From NCBI RefSeq assembly GCF_001688725.2, contig NZ_CP015401.2:3914001-3978000 (forward strand): a stretch of DNA of 64,000 nt, in the 5' to 3' direction. Shown piece by piece: positions 18,067 to 27,162 of this stretch. The stretch's first letter is position 1; each line of letters opens with the position of its first letter. This DNA comes from Bacteroides caecimuris (lineage in GTDB: Bacteria; Bacteroidota; Bacteroidia; Bacteroidales; Bacteroidaceae). Made by a program: the position numbers and the translations under genes. The notes beneath the pieces are model-generated. The model was not told where the DNA came from. It saw only the letters and a list, made by a program, of their open reading frames with translations, and ran no database searches.

Positions 18067-18208
18067 ACGATTTACTATTTACAATTGAAGTCTGAATATA
18101 AAAATAAATACGATCTGACAATCTAACATTTACAATTAACAACGGTGGAATATTGATAACAACGAAATATCAGTATCCCACATTTATCAACCATAAATAG
18201 TAAATCGT
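18067..18208. repeat. 15-bp inverted repeat in the yfhO-ahcY gap
   Basis: ACGATTTACTATTTA (18067-18081) is exactly complementary to TAAATAGTAAATCGT (18194-18208), with 112 bp of AT-rich sequence between. It may form the ends of a degraded small element or a long-range RNA stem. No coding potential was seen inside. Confidence 0.5.
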
Positions 18209-18224
18209 CAAATCGTAAATCAAA

Positions 18225-19643
18225 TTAGTATCTATAATGATCTGCTTTATAAGGTCCGTCCACTGACACACCAATATAGGCAGCCTGTTCAGGAGTCAGC
18301 TTGGTCAGTTTCACACCAATCTTTTCAAGATGCAGGCGGGCCACTTCTTCGTCCAGATGCTTCGGCAAGCGATATACATTGATATCATATTTCTTATTGA
18401 ACAGTTCTATCTGTGCCAATGTCTGATTCGTGAACGAGTTACTCATCACGAATGACGGGTGTCCGGTTGCGCATCCCAGATTTACCAGACGGCCGTCAGC
18501 AAGCAGAATGATGCTGTGACCATCCGGGAAATAATAACGGTCTACTTGTGGTTTGATGTTCACACATTTGATGCCTGGATAACGTTTCAAAGCATCTACC
18601 TGAATTTCATTATCGAAATGACCGATGTTGCAAACGATAGACTGATCTTTCATTTTCTCCATGTGGTCGATACGGATAATATCAATATTACCTGTGGTAG
18701 TCACGAAAATGTTGCCTTCCGTGCAAGCTTCTTCCATAGTCACTACTTCAAAGCCTTCCATAGCAGCCTGCAATGCACAAATCGGGTCTACTTCCGTCAC
18801 CAGCACTCGCGCTCCGTAAGAACGCATAGAATGAGAACAGCCTTTACCCACATCACCATAACCACATACTACCACCACTTTTCCGGCAATCATCACGTCC
18901 GTTGCACGCTTGATACCATCAGCCAACGATTCACGGCAGCCATAGAGGTTGTCAAACTTAGATTTTGTGACCGAATCATTCACATTGAATGCCGGGAACA
19001 ACAGTTTCCCTTCTTCCTGCATCTGATATAAACGGTGTACGCCTGTCGTAGTCTCTTCAGATACGCCGCGCACTTCTTCCGCTACACGATGCCAACGAGT
19101 ACTGTCTTCTGCCAATACTTTCTTCAAGATTGCATTCAGTTCTATTTCGTCCTCTGCATGCACTTCTTTATCCAATACGGCAGCATTATTCTCCGCATCA
19201 TAACCTACGTGAATCATCATCGTTGCGTCACCGCCATCATCAACAATCACATTCGGCCCTTTGCCACCGGCAAAGCTCAATGCCTGCAACGTACACCACC
19301 AATAATCAGCAAGGGTCTCTCCCTTCCATGCAAACACAGGCACACCCGCAGCAGCGATTGCAGCCGCCGCATGATCCTGCGTTGAATATATATTACAAGA
19401 GCACCAACGTACTTCAGCTCCTAAAGCCACTAACGTTTCAATCAACACAGCCGTCTGAATGGTCATGTGCAACGATCCCATAATGCGGGCACCTTTTAAC
19501 GGTTTGGATTCTCCATACTTTTCGCGAAGAGCCATCAGGCCGGGCATTTCTTTTTCTGCCAAATCGATTTCCTTGCGTCCGAAATCAGCAAGTGTAATGT
19601 CTGCCACCTTGTAGGGCAGAGTAGAGAATAATTCTGTAGACAT
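18225..19643 (-). CDS. ahcY: Adenosylhomocysteinase
   Basis: The 472-residue protein starts [20 protein letters not shown]. It carries the NAD-binding loop [16 protein letters not shown] and the substrate-site segments [15 protein letters not shown] and [14 protein letters not shown], and ends in the conserved [11 protein letters not shown]. It hydrolyses S-adenosylhomocysteine to adenosine and homocysteine in the methylation cycle. An ATG four codons upstream (19653-19655) is also possible. A well-formed promoter lies directly upstream; no SAM or SAH riboswitch was recognised. An adenosine-kinase-like PfkB gene lies nearby (21541-22530) and could consume the adenosine formed. Confidence 0.97.
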   Translation of the reverse strand: MSTELFSTLPYKVADITLADFGRKEIDLAEKEMPGLMALREKYGESKPLKGARIMGSLHMTIQTAVLIETLVALGAEVRWCSCNIYSTQDHAAAAIAAAGVPVFAWKGETLADYWWCTLQALSFAGGKGPNVIVDDGGDATMMIHVGYDAENNAAVLDKEVHAEDEIELNAILKKVLAEDSTRWHRVAEEVRGVSEETTTGVHRLYQMQEEGKLLFPAFNVNDSVTKSKFDNLYGCRESLADGIKRATDVMIAGKVVVVCGYGDVGKGCSHSMRSYGARVLVTEVDPICALQAAMEGFEVVTMEEACTEGNIFVTTTGNIDIIRIDHMEKMKDQSIVCNIGHFDNEIQVDALKRYPGIKCVNIKPQVDRYYFPDGHSIILLADGRLVNLGCATGHPSFVMSNSFTNQTLAQIELFNKKYDINVYRLPKHLDEEVARLHLEKIGVKLTKLTPEQAAYIGVSVDGPYKADHYRY

Positions 19644-19671
19644 ATTGTAAATCATTTATATATAATGGATG

Positions 19672-19704
19672 CAAAGATAGAACATTCTGATTAGTAGGGC
19701 AAAA
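19672..19704 (-). promoter_or_regulatory. Promoter of ahcY
   Basis: On the minus strand TATCTTTG (complement of 19672-19679) is the -7 box and TTTTG (complement of 19700-19704) the -33 box, 20 bp apart. Both fit the Bacteroides consensus well. Confidence 0.7.
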
Positions 19705-19740
19705 GCTATCCATTTTTTTTATATTATAATAACTAGGTAT

Positions 19741-19776
19741 AAAAAACGCGACCTGTCAATGACAAAGCCGCGTTTT
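19741..19776 (-). terminator. Terminator of the S41 protease gene
   Basis: AACGCGGC and GTCGCGTT form a stem (19745-19774) followed by T residues on the minus strand. It lies 33 bp past the protease stop codon. Confidence 0.75.
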
Positions 19777-19806
19777 CTCTATGAATTATATTTGAAAAAT
19801 ATTTTT

Positions 19807-21495
19807 TTATTTCTTAGCAGCCGGGGCACTAAGCATTTCTTTGTATTTCACCGGATCATTCAGTATTTTCATCGCTTCCTTCAAACCGTCATCATCCTTC
19901 AACTGCTGGATGATATTACCACGTTGATAATAATAACGTTTGATAATTTCAGTAGCAATCATTTTCTTTATATCGGTAGAGAAATAATCCAAGTCACGGT
20001 CGAGATTATGGTTCAACTTCTTCTCTAGCGCTTTGAATTCCTCTGAAGCGTCATCCATGTATCCTTCAAACTCGACAGCTTCTTTCAATGTTTTCAGAAT
20101 TTTCTCACTCTGTTGGTCATACTTGAAGTCAGCTTTCTTCACCAATGCTTTAAAATCGTTATAATCAGCATCTGTCACCTCAAACTTCTCTGGAGCAACG
20201 ATAGTGGGATGTTTCAAACAATACTGCGTTGCATAATCGAAAATCAGATTATCGCGTACCAGATAGAATAGGATATTCGGCAATTTCTCCTGTTTGATCG
20301 TAATATCCGGCATTACACCCCCCCCGTCACGGACTTCACGTCCGGCAGCTGTATAGAAAACCTTAGTTAAACTGTCGGGAATAGTGCCGACACTTCCATC
20401 TTCATTACGATGTTTGTAATCAATAGCCTGCACGCAACGGCCGCTCGGAATATAATATTTGGAGGTAGTCACTTTCATCGTTCCACCGTATGGCAAAGAA
20501 CGGGGAACCTGCACCAACCCTTTTCCAAAAGTACGGTTACCAACGATCACAGCACGGTCGAGATCCTGCAAAGACCCGGATAAGATTTCAGAAGCAGAAG
20601 CTGTTCCGCTATTTACCAGTACGGCAATCGGAATATCCAAATCCAACGGCTCACGCAACGTTTTATAAGTGTTACTGGCCTGTTTGATTTTTCCTTTGGT
20701 CGTCACAATTACTTTTCCACGCGGCAAGAAATAATTCGCAATTTCTACTGCTTCATCCAACAGTCCGCCGCCATTACTACGAAGGTCTATCACCAATGAA
20801 GTGGCACCCTGTTTCTTCAAATCCAAAAACGCTTTCTTAAATTCTTTGGAAGGATTGCCGGAAAAAGTACTAAGGCTGATGTAACCTATATTGTTATCCA
20901 GTACGGCAGTATAAGGTATTGCCGGATTTTGAATAGACTCACGCACAATTGTGAACTCCATCGGCGTACGTCCGCCTTTCACATTCGGACGCTCAATCTT
21001 CAACTTAAAGCTGGTACCTGCCTGTCCGCGCAACATCTGGCTGACTTCCGCATTATTCTTACCGGCAAGGTCTTTTCCGTCAATCTCCATCAGGATATCT
21101 CCCGCTTTCAGTCCGGCTTTTGCAGCAGGTGTTCCCTCGAAAGGTTCGGAAATCATCGAACGCTTTAGTTTCGTATTATAAGCAATGTAAGAACCTATAC
21201 CACCGAATGATCCTTTAATCATTTGTTCCAACTCACTCTGATCTTCTTCCGGATAATATTCCGTATAAGGATCTAAGGTGTAAAGCATATTATCGATTCC
21301 TTCCCGAATCGTTTTATTCGGATCGATGGTATCTACATAGAACATATCCAGTTCTTTCACAATCGCATTAAATATATCCAGATTCTTTGCAATCTGGAAA
21401 TTACGGTCGTCTCCGCTCTTGAAACTAAAGAAAGCAACTGTGGCTATCACCGCTACTGCAACAATAGCTATCTGCCTGTTCAGCAATTTTTTCAT
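19807..21495 (-). CDS. S41-family C-terminal processing peptidase (CtpA/Prc type)
   Basis: The 562-residue protein has an N-terminal signal anchor (about residues 8-24) and a PDZ domain (about 90-170). The S41 catalytic domain follows, with Ser300 in GTASASEI and Lys325 plus Gln329 in FGKGLVQ. The 25-residue Ser-Lys spacing equals that of E. coli Prc. It cleaves periplasmic proteins from their C-terminal ends. About 200 C-terminal residues beyond the core are helical and charged. It lies 45 bp behind the PfkB gene on the same strand and may be co-transcribed with it. Confidence 0.93.
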   Translation of the reverse strand: MKKLLNRQIAIVAVAVIATVAFFSFKSGDDRNFQIAKNLDIFNAIVKELDMFYVDTIDPNKTIREGIDNMLYTLDPYTEYYPEEDQSELEQMIKGSFGGIGSYIAYNTKLKRSMISEPFEGTPAAKAGLKAGDILMEIDGKDLAGKNNAEVSQMLRGQAGTSFKLKIERPNVKGGRTPMEFTIVRESIQNPAIPYTAVLDNNIGYISLSTFSGNPSKEFKKAFLDLKKQGATSLVIDLRSNGGGLLDEAVEIANYFLPRGKVIVTTKGKIKQASNTYKTLREPLDLDIPIAVLVNSGTASASEILSGSLQDLDRAVIVGNRTFGKGLVQVPRSLPYGGTMKVTTSKYYIPSGRCVQAIDYKHRNEDGSVGTIPDSLTKVFYTAAGREVRDGGGVMPDITIKQEKLPNILFYLVRDNLIFDYATQYCLKHPTIVAPEKFEVTDADYNDFKALVKKADFKYDQQSEKILKTLKEAVEFEGYMDDASEEFKALEKKLNHNLDRDLDYFSTDIKKMIATEIIKRYYYQRGNIIQQLKDDDGLKEAMKILNDPVKYKEMLSAPAAKK

Positions 21496-21540
21496 ACCTC
21501 TTTCAATCTAAATGAGTCGTAAAAGTAGCTCAATCCTTTG

Positions 21541-22530
21541 TTATTCCGCCAGAATCCTGTTAATATTTAACTTAATTTCATCCCAGCGTTCCTGTGGTAT
21601 CGTTGTTCCGATTACCTGAATAACATTTCCCGAGAGAATAGAACCTATTTTTGCACATTTATCCAACGAATATCCGCAAGTCAATCCGTATAAGAAGCCG
21701 GAAGCAAAATAGTCACCGGCGCTGGTAGTATCTACCACTTTCTGAACCGGAATGGCCGAAACCTTTATCTCCTCCGTCCCTTTTCGGATGTAAGAGCCAT
21801 TTGCTCCTACTTTTACAATGGCAATGCTGCATTTCTTGGCAATCATTCCCAAGGCTTCTTTCGGCTCCTTGCCGGTAAAGGCTCTCGCTTCTTCTTCGTT
21901 TGCAAAAACGATGTCGACATATTTGCTTATTAATAAAGAGAAGAATTCCAGATCATTGGCCACAATGTTATAACTAGCCATATCCAGACAAATCTGCAAA
22001 CCTGCTTCCTTAGCCAGTTCAATAGCATGAAGAATCATTTCATGATCCTGAACGAGGTAGCCTTCTATGAATAGGTATGCGTAACCTTTAAACATATCCA
22101 GCGTCAGTTCTTCCGCTCTCAAAGAAGCGGCTGCTCCCAAATAGGTTCCAAAAGTGCGCTCCCCATCCGGTGAAATAAAAGTGGATGCCACGCCGGAAGG
22201 TAGTCGGTCCGAGGTCAATAATTTGTCTTCAATCTTATTTTTCTGCAGATTTTCACGAAAAAATTCTCCATAATGATCATTTCCCACTTTTCCGATAAAT
22301 CCTGTTCCGGCACCCAAACAAGCCAGTCCGAGGATGGCATTTCCTGCCGATCCGCCTGTTGCCAAGTGGGTTTTCATCTGTGAAAATTTTGCGTTAATCT
22401 GCTGTAACTTAGCGTCATCGATGAGCTGCATGCTTCCTTTGGGTAAACCCATTTCATCCAAAAGAGTATCATCCTTCAGGGTTGCGAGTACGTCTACCAG
22501 GGCGTTGCCCAATCCTATTATTTTGTCCAT
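21541..22530 (-). CDS. PfkB-family sugar/nucleoside kinase, adenosine-kinase-like
   Basis: The 329-residue protein has the PfkB N-terminal motif GGSAGNAILGLACLGAGTGF and the C-terminal ATP/anion-hole motif VDTTSAGDYFASGFLYG. It opens GLGNALVDVLA, a pattern common in adenosine-kinase-like members. It phosphorylates a sugar or nucleoside with ATP; the substrate cannot be fixed from sequence. A TATCTTTG -7-like box (complement of 22548-22555) lies just upstream, back to back with the tRNA promoter. Confidence 0.88.
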   Translation of the reverse strand: MDKIIGLGNALVDVLATLKDDTLLDEMGLPKGSMQLIDDAKLQQINAKFSQMKTHLATGGSAGNAILGLACLGAGTGFIGKVGNDHYGEFFRENLQKNKIEDKLLTSDRLPSGVASTFISPDGERTFGTYLGAAASLRAEELTLDMFKGYAYLFIEGYLVQDHEMILHAIELAKEAGLQICLDMASYNIVANDLEFFSLLISKYVDIVFANEEEARAFTGKEPKEALGMIAKKCSIAIVKVGANGSYIRKGTEEIKVSAIPVQKVVDTTSAGDYFASGFLYGLTCGYSLDKCAKIGSILSGNVIQVIGTTIPQERWDEIKLNINRILAE

Positions 22531-22555
22531 TTCAAATATTTTTTTTGCAAAGATA

Positions 22556-22586
22556 TTGCATATTTCAAAAAAACCTACTACTTTTG
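22556..22586 (+). promoter_or_regulatory. Promoter of the tRNA-Asn pair
   Basis: TTG at 22556-22558 and TACTTTTG at 22579-22586 form a -33/-7 pair 20 bp apart, 21 bp before the first tRNA. Confidence 0.65.
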
Positions 22587-22607
22587 CATCGCAATTGAGA
22601 AAAACAT

Positions 22608-22681
22608 TCTTCCTTAGCTCAGTCGGTTAGAGCATCTGACTGTTAATCAGAGGGTCCTTGGTTCAAGTCCAAGAGGAAGAG
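22608..22681 (+). tRNA. tRNA-Asn (anticodon GTT), copy 1
   Basis: It folds as a full 74-nt cloverleaf: acceptor TCTTCCT with AGGAAGA, D stem GCTC/GAGC, anticodon stem TCTGA/TCAGA around CTGTTAA, T stem CTTGG/CCAAG. The anticodon is GTT. The 3' CCA is not encoded (the next bases are CAA). Confidence 0.96.
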
Positions 22682-22709
22682 CAAAGTTGAAAATCTTGAT
22701 TGCAAATAT

Positions 22710-22783
22710 TCTTCCTTAGCTCAGTCGGTTAGAGCATCTGACTGTTAATCAGAGGGTCCTTGGTTCAAGTCCAAGAGGAAGAG
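22710..22783 (+). tRNA. tRNA-Asn (anticodon GTT), copy 2
   Basis: It is identical to copy 1 over all 74 nt and starts 28 bp after its end. Here the 3' CCA is encoded (22784-22786). The pair is probably one transcript ending at the following terminator. Confidence 0.96.
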
Positions 22784-22794
22784 CCAGAGTAGAC

Positions 22795-22826
22795 AAGCCA
22801 CCTATTTGGGTGGCTTTTTCTTTTTC
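22795..22826 (+). terminator. Terminator of the tRNA-Asn pair
   Basis: AAGCCACC and GGTGGCTT form a stem (22795-22802 with 22809-22816) with a short loop, followed by TTTCTTTTTC. Confidence 0.88.
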
Positions 22827-22851
22827 AAGACTTTGTAATTCGTTGGAAATC

Positions 22852-23033
22852 GGGATCAGTCCGAAAACCCTGTGGGACATAATATTTTGAAAAAATTCCA
22901 ATATTGCAATGTAAGAATACAGATTCTTTTAAGGCATTATAAATTAAGTATGTCAGACAACCGCTTGATTGGGTACCAGTATTATAACTCATCGTTTACG
23001 ATTAATCACCCACAGGGTTTTCGGACTGACCCC
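22852..23033. mobile_element. MITE-like 182-bp element with 25-bp terminal inverted repeats
   Basis: The 25 bp at 22852-22876 (GGGATCAGTCCG then AAAACCCTGTGGG) recur inverted at 23009-23033 with a single mismatch. The 132 bp between are AT-rich with no gene. No target duplication was found. The right end lies 4 bp beyond the comF stop codon. The size and long terminal repeats suggest a non-autonomous mobile or REP-like element, or a very long stem in RNA. Confidence 0.6.
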
Positions 23034-23037
23034 ATAT

Positions 23038-23745
23038 TTACTCCACCATTGCCAACGTCAATATACTAATCCGTATGTCCTCCACATCTACCAGACAGGA
23101 AGCACATGCCAGAGTAGTAGAACCGGTAGTCAACACATCATCCACTATCAGTATGTGTTTTCCTGCAAGTGTTTCGGGATGCTGAAGTTCAAAGATACCT
23201 TCCACATTATCCCGACGTTCAAACACAGATTTGCGCGTTTGCGTTTCCGTATTTTTCTTACGTAATATTAATTCTGTATCGATGGGGATCCCTGTTACAG
23301 CAGCAATACCACGGGCAATCCACTCACTCTGATTATAACCACGTATTTGCTGTTTTTTCTTATGAAGCGGTATGGGGATTATCACATCAATTCCCTGAAA
23401 AAAATTGGAAGACAAAAGTTCGGCAGCCATATACCGCCCCATAATTGCACCTATTTCCTTTTGTCCACCATATTTCAACCGATGAAGAATCAACCGGAAG
23501 TCGCTTCCTTTCTCATAAAAGAAAAAAGAAGTAGCCCGTTCCAAAGGGATTTGTCCCCAGAAGAGCCGTTCTACCGGATTATCTTTTCGAAGATGATAAT
23601 TAGTACGGGGTAGATTGATATTACATACTGTACAAATACATTCCTCACCCTTTGCTAACGGCCGGCCGCAAACAACGCAGCAACGGGGAAATAGCAAAGA
23701 TAAGAAGGAACTAAGCCAGTCTTTGATAAGAAGTGTGTGTTTCAT
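23038..23745 (-). CDS. ComF-family phosphoribosyltransferase-like protein
   Basis: The 235-residue protein has an N-terminal zinc-binding region (CCVVCG and CICTVC, about residues 22-40) and the IIPIPLHKKKQQIRGYNQSE segment typical of ComF. The PRPP-type loop ILIVDDVLTTGSTT (about 198-211) follows. ComF proteins act in DNA uptake in competent bacteria; in Bacteroides the role is not established. The inositol-monophosphatase-type gene lies just upstream on the same strand (43 bp). Confidence 0.9.
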   Translation of the reverse strand: MKHTLLIKDWLSSFLSLLFPRCCVVCGRPLAKGEECICTVCNINLPRTNYHLRKDNPVERLFWGQIPLERATSFFFYEKGSDFRLILHRLKYGGQKEIGAIMGRYMAAELLSSNFFQGIDVIIPIPLHKKKQQIRGYNQSEWIARGIAAVTGIPIDTELILRKKNTETQTRKSVFERRDNVEGIFELQHPETLAGKHILIVDDVLTTGSTTLACASCLVDVEDIRISILTLAMVE

Positions 23746-23788
23746 AATAATAGAGATTTAAAGTTGCAATAGCACCTACATATTGCAA

Positions 23789-24592
23789 CTACATATTCAA
23801 TGGAGGAACTTCTAACAGGAGTTTCTGAAAGAAAGGATGAAGATTTCCATTCGTTGCAATAATATGATGTCCTTCTATGAAATGATCCTCACCATAAAAG
23901 TCAGTCACCTTTCCTCCCGCCTCCTGAACAATCAGTGCTGCCGCAGAATAATCCCATTTTCCGAGAAATGCTTCCATCCAAGCATCAAAACGCCCAATAG
24001 CCACATAGCAGATTGCGGCAGCAGCCGAGCCATTCATTCGAATACCGCCCACTACCCCATAAAGCTGATCGATGAGATGAAGAGCAGTCTGTTTATATTG
24101 CAGATGATTATAAGGTAATTCTGTAATGACAAATGCATCTTTGATGTCCTCAACGTTCGACACATGAATTTCTTCACCATTCATAAACGCTTTTCCGCCT
24201 TTCCAGGCATAAAAACATTCATCCCGGCAAACTTCATAAACGACACCTAAAAGAAGTTCGGTACGGCTACGTAAAGCGATGGACACACAATAAGGAGCCT
24301 CATCATGAATATAATTCGTGGTTCCATCCAAGGGGTCAATCACCCAACAGTAGGGTTCATCCTGATAAGTGGCAGAGCCTTCTTCTGTAATGAATCCCGC
24401 TTCAGGCAATAAAGCAGTAAGGGCTTTCACCACTCGCACTTCAGATTCTTTATCTACATAAGACACATAATCATGTGCATGTTTTTCCACCACACGCTCA
24501 CGACGGAAGTTCTTTCGTTCTTCTCTCAAAAAATATCCAACTTCGGTAGCAATCCGGCATACATCAGTTGTAAGCTGCTTTAAATCCAACAT
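23789..24592 (-). CDS. Inositol monophosphatase family protein
   Basis: The 267-residue protein has the three metal-binding motifs of the family: EEGSA (residues 70-74), DPLDGTTNYIH (86-96) and KWDYSAAALIVQEAGG near 215. It is a Mg-dependent phosphatase. Possible substrates include inositol phosphate, fructose 1,6-bisphosphate and 3'-phosphoadenosine 5'-phosphate, and sequence alone does not decide. It lies 43 bp upstream of comF on the same strand. Confidence 0.9.
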   Translation of the reverse strand: MLDLKQLTTDVCRIATEVGYFLREERKNFRRERVVEKHAHDYVSYVDKESEVRVVKALTALLPEAGFITEEGSATYQDEPYCWVIDPLDGTTNYIHDEAPYCVSIALRSRTELLLGVVYEVCRDECFYAWKGGKAFMNGEEIHVSNVEDIKDAFVITELPYNHLQYKQTALHLIDQLYGVVGGIRMNGSAAAAICYVAIGRFDAWMEAFLGKWDYSAAALIVQEAGGKVTDFYGEDHFIEGHHIIATNGNLHPFFQKLLLEVPPLNM

Positions 24593-24734
24593 TTATTATT
24601 CAAATTAAAAAGTGCTCCGAAGTTATAGCTTTTCCTGCAAAAAGCATAAAGGACAATAATATTTTCGTGTTTGATACGCAAATTAATGAGACAACATCAA
24701 AACTATTATAACCAATATTTAAAAAAACATCTAA

Positions 24735-24772
24735 AAACAAGGCCGACTCATTTTCTTTTATGAGCCGACCTT
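24735..24772 (-). terminator. Terminator at the end of the fecR transcript
   Basis: AAGGTCGGCTCA pairs through G-U wobbles with TGAGTCGGCCTT (24739-24750 with 24761-24772) and is followed by TGTTTTTAG on the minus strand. It lies 60 bp beyond the stop of the last lipoprotein gene. Confidence 0.75.
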
Positions 24773-24832
24773 TCTTTACTTTTACATCAAAATATAAATG
24801 TATTGTCCTTTATTCCTTAATTTATAACAACA

Positions 24833-26362
24833 TTACTTCTGAACCACAATTTTCAACTTACAGGTACGTCCATAGAGTAATGCCACACCGTCATAAGTGA
24901 GTCCGGTTATGCCAGCTCCCGAATAGGCTGGCCCCTGGCTTCCTACCACTCCTGTAGGAGTAGCTATTTTACATCCTCCGGCAACTAACGCATCGGTATC
25001 ATTTGCGGCTTCAATGACATGAATGACACCATATTTGCCCGCCGCAGTAACAAAGGCAATATAAGAACCGTCTTTTATCTGCAAACTACAAGGATCATTC
25101 GGATATCCATCAGATGCATTGACTCTTTGCATTAACATATCGGCACCTCCTTTAGCTATACTTTCCAATACATTCAACGCCTCAAAAGTCTTGACGTCCG
25201 AAGCCGCGTTCGCCATCATCACATCAATACCAAGATCAGTAACCTTATCATCAGGTATAAGAGTAAACAACGTTTTGTTGGTAGCAACACCTGCCGGTTT
25301 AATCCAGTCATTCACATCATAAGCTCTCCCTATCGGCCCTCCATTAATTCTTGATGCACTGACAAAGGAGAAACCTCTGTTTTTAACGGCAACAAAGCTT
25401 GGATTTCTCCATATATTGATGAAAGCAAAGTCTACGCCATTTGCCTTTGAACCATATCCTTTAATTTCCTTCAAGCTTAATACATATTTCTGCACACCCC
25501 GTATCATTATTCCCTCTATGGAGAAAATATAAGGTTGATCCGGTTCTGTTGAATGTTCCCATTCGGGTGCCATTTCGATATCGTTGAAAACAAGCGCAAC
25601 ATTATTGTCAACACCCTCAAAACCTTCGATATTGATAATCTTTTCCTCTTTCAACCCCTCTATATCTTCTACCACAATCTTGATTCCATTGGTCTCTTTA
25701 TTGTCTACGACAGTTTTCAGGATAAATTCCATTTCCAACGGATTGCCTGATACCGGAATAGTCGTATATTCCTTCAGGTCACCCAGTACTTTATTACACA
25801 ATGTATGTTTTATAGACTTAATGCCCACAGCAGAACGAATCACCACAGACAGAGAAACCTCTTCATCGGGTACTAAAACAGGGAAATCTGATGGTTCGGT
25901 GAATATTTGGGATGGAAGTTTAGTTATCTTTTTAATAGGTATTACCTTTTGTGCCGTTTTTGTCAAAACATCCGTTGATGTTACCAGTATCCCGGCTGCT
26001 TCACGCGTGTTGACCTTGACATTCAAGTCAAATTCAAGTGTCATATCAGTTTGCAGAGTATCTATCTTTAAACGTTGACGTTCAGTCGCGTTTATCTCTT
26101 CATATTCTCCATTCTCATCCATCTTCAACAAGGTAGCATATATACTGTGTATACCCACAGCAGAGAAACTTCTGGCAGATACAGTCACCGTCGAGTTATA
26201 TTCCACCACATCTATTTCGGAAGGAGAAGTGAGCTCTACAGTAGGTGGCGGATATGCGTTGTCGTCCGAATAATCGGACTCACTATCACTACAATTTGTC
26301 AACAACAAACCCCATGGAAGGGCAAGTATCAGGATCATTATATTTTTGATATATTGCTTCAT
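24833..26362 (-). CDS. Surface lipoprotein with repeated Ig-like domains, function unknown
   Basis: The 509-residue protein has a type II signal peptide with lipobox LLTNC (Cys24). The lipid anchor is followed by an acidic, Ser/Asp-rich stretch (SDSESDYSDD), a type of signal known to send Bacteroides lipoproteins to the cell surface. Two bacterial Ig-like repeats follow (about 40-140 and 155-250). The C-terminal domain ends like many Bacteroides surface glycan-binding proteins (YDGVALLYGRTCKLKIVVQK). It is the last gene of the fecR transcript and could hold the PUL substrate at the surface (inference). No enzyme motif was seen. Confidence 0.75.
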   Translation of the reverse strand: MKQYIKNIMILILALPWGLLLTNCSDSESDYSDDNAYPPPTVELTSPSEIDVVEYNSTVTVSARSFSAVGIHSIYATLLKMDENGEYEEINATERQRLKIDTLQTDMTLEFDLNVKVNTREAAGILVTSTDVLTKTAQKVIPIKKITKLPSQIFTEPSDFPVLVPDEEVSLSVVIRSAVGIKSIKHTLCNKVLGDLKEYTTIPVSGNPLEMEFILKTVVDNKETNGIKIVVEDIEGLKEEKIINIEGFEGVDNNVALVFNDIEMAPEWEHSTEPDQPYIFSIEGIMIRGVQKYVLSLKEIKGYGSKANGVDFAFINIWRNPSFVAVKNRGFSFVSASRINGGPIGRAYDVNDWIKPAGVATNKTLFTLIPDDKVTDLGIDVMMANAASDVKTFEALNVLESIAKGGADMLMQRVNASDGYPNDPCSLQIKDGSYIAFVTAAGKYGVIHVIEAANDTDALVAGGCKIATPTGVVGSQGPAYSGAGITGLTYDGVALLYGRTCKLKIVVQK

Positions 26363-26375
26363 GACCGTTCATTTT

Positions 26376-27155
26376 TTATTTTAAAGATTCGATTTGTAAT
26401 TGAAAACAATGTAAATCTCCGCTTACACTTGTTTCGGTTACCCCCCTAAAAGCCCATTTGTGTGAAGTCAGGACAAATATACAATACTCGGAGTCTCTAT
26501 TTCTATTTTCCACTTCTACGAAAGAATAGGTATCAGAAGTTAAGTTAGAAGTAATTGCCGACTCAAGATTAGGCAATAACGCACGTTTAACAGTGCCTAC
26601 CAGAACCGTCTGTTCGTTTACCTTTTTCTTGAAAACGTCGACAGCCGGAGCTATCAGGTCTTCACTATTTAATGATACAGAACAGAAGAGCATATCTATT
26701 CCGTTCACTGCTTCTGTTTTTGTTTCAAGATATCTGCAATCGTTTTTTACTACATATTGTGTCATTTCGGAAATAGTAGAAGGAAAAAGAACCGTACTGC
26801 CGATTATCTTTTTCTCTCCGTTACTATAGCTGACAGGTACAAACACCGGCACTTTCTTACTCTCTCTAGCAGTCTCCGTACCCGTATTTATGATTGCAGT
26901 TTGCCCATAGACAGCGTTCGTCCTGTCCAACAATGCCACTGAATGAACAGTGTTTCTGATAGATGACGCCACCTCTTTATAACTACAAGAGCTAAATAAA
27001 TTTTGCCCTGACAAGTGCGCATAAACCAACACGTTAGTTGTTCTGAACCGGTTCCATTCCGGAATATCTTCTCCCTTGTTATCCTCATCACTACACGAAA
27101 CGAACAGGCAAGAGATGACACATATAAATAGCAGATATAGATAGTTTGATTTCAT
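26376..27155 (-). CDS. Lipoprotein of unknown function
   Basis: The 259-residue protein has a lipobox at LFVSC (Cys21), again followed by acidic residues (SDEDNKGED) that suggest surface export. No domain was recognised. The body mixes beta-rich segments with one helical stretch (DLIAPAVDVFKKKVNEQ). It lies between the EEP gene (7 bp away) and the Ig-like lipoprotein gene (13 bp away), so it is certainly co-transcribed with them and probably works on the same substrate. Confidence 0.75.
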   Translation of the reverse strand: MKSNYLYLLFICVISCLFVSCSDEDNKGEDIPEWNRFRTTNVLVYAHLSGQNLFSSCSYKEVASSIRNTVHSVALLDRTNAVYGQTAIINTGTETARESKKVPVFVPVSYSNGEKKIIGSTVLFPSTISEMTQYVVKNDCRYLETKTEAVNGIDMLFCSVSLNSEDLIAPAVDVFKKKVNEQTVLVGTVKRALLPNLESAITSNLTSDTYSFVEVENRNRDSEYCIFVLTSHKWAFRGVTETSVSGDLHCFQLQIESLK

Positions 27156-27162
27156 ATTTCAT

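Noticed and set aside
19644..19740. SAM or SAH riboswitch before ahcY
   Set aside because: The leader is short and AT-rich, with a plain promoter and no aptamer-like pairing that I could recognise.
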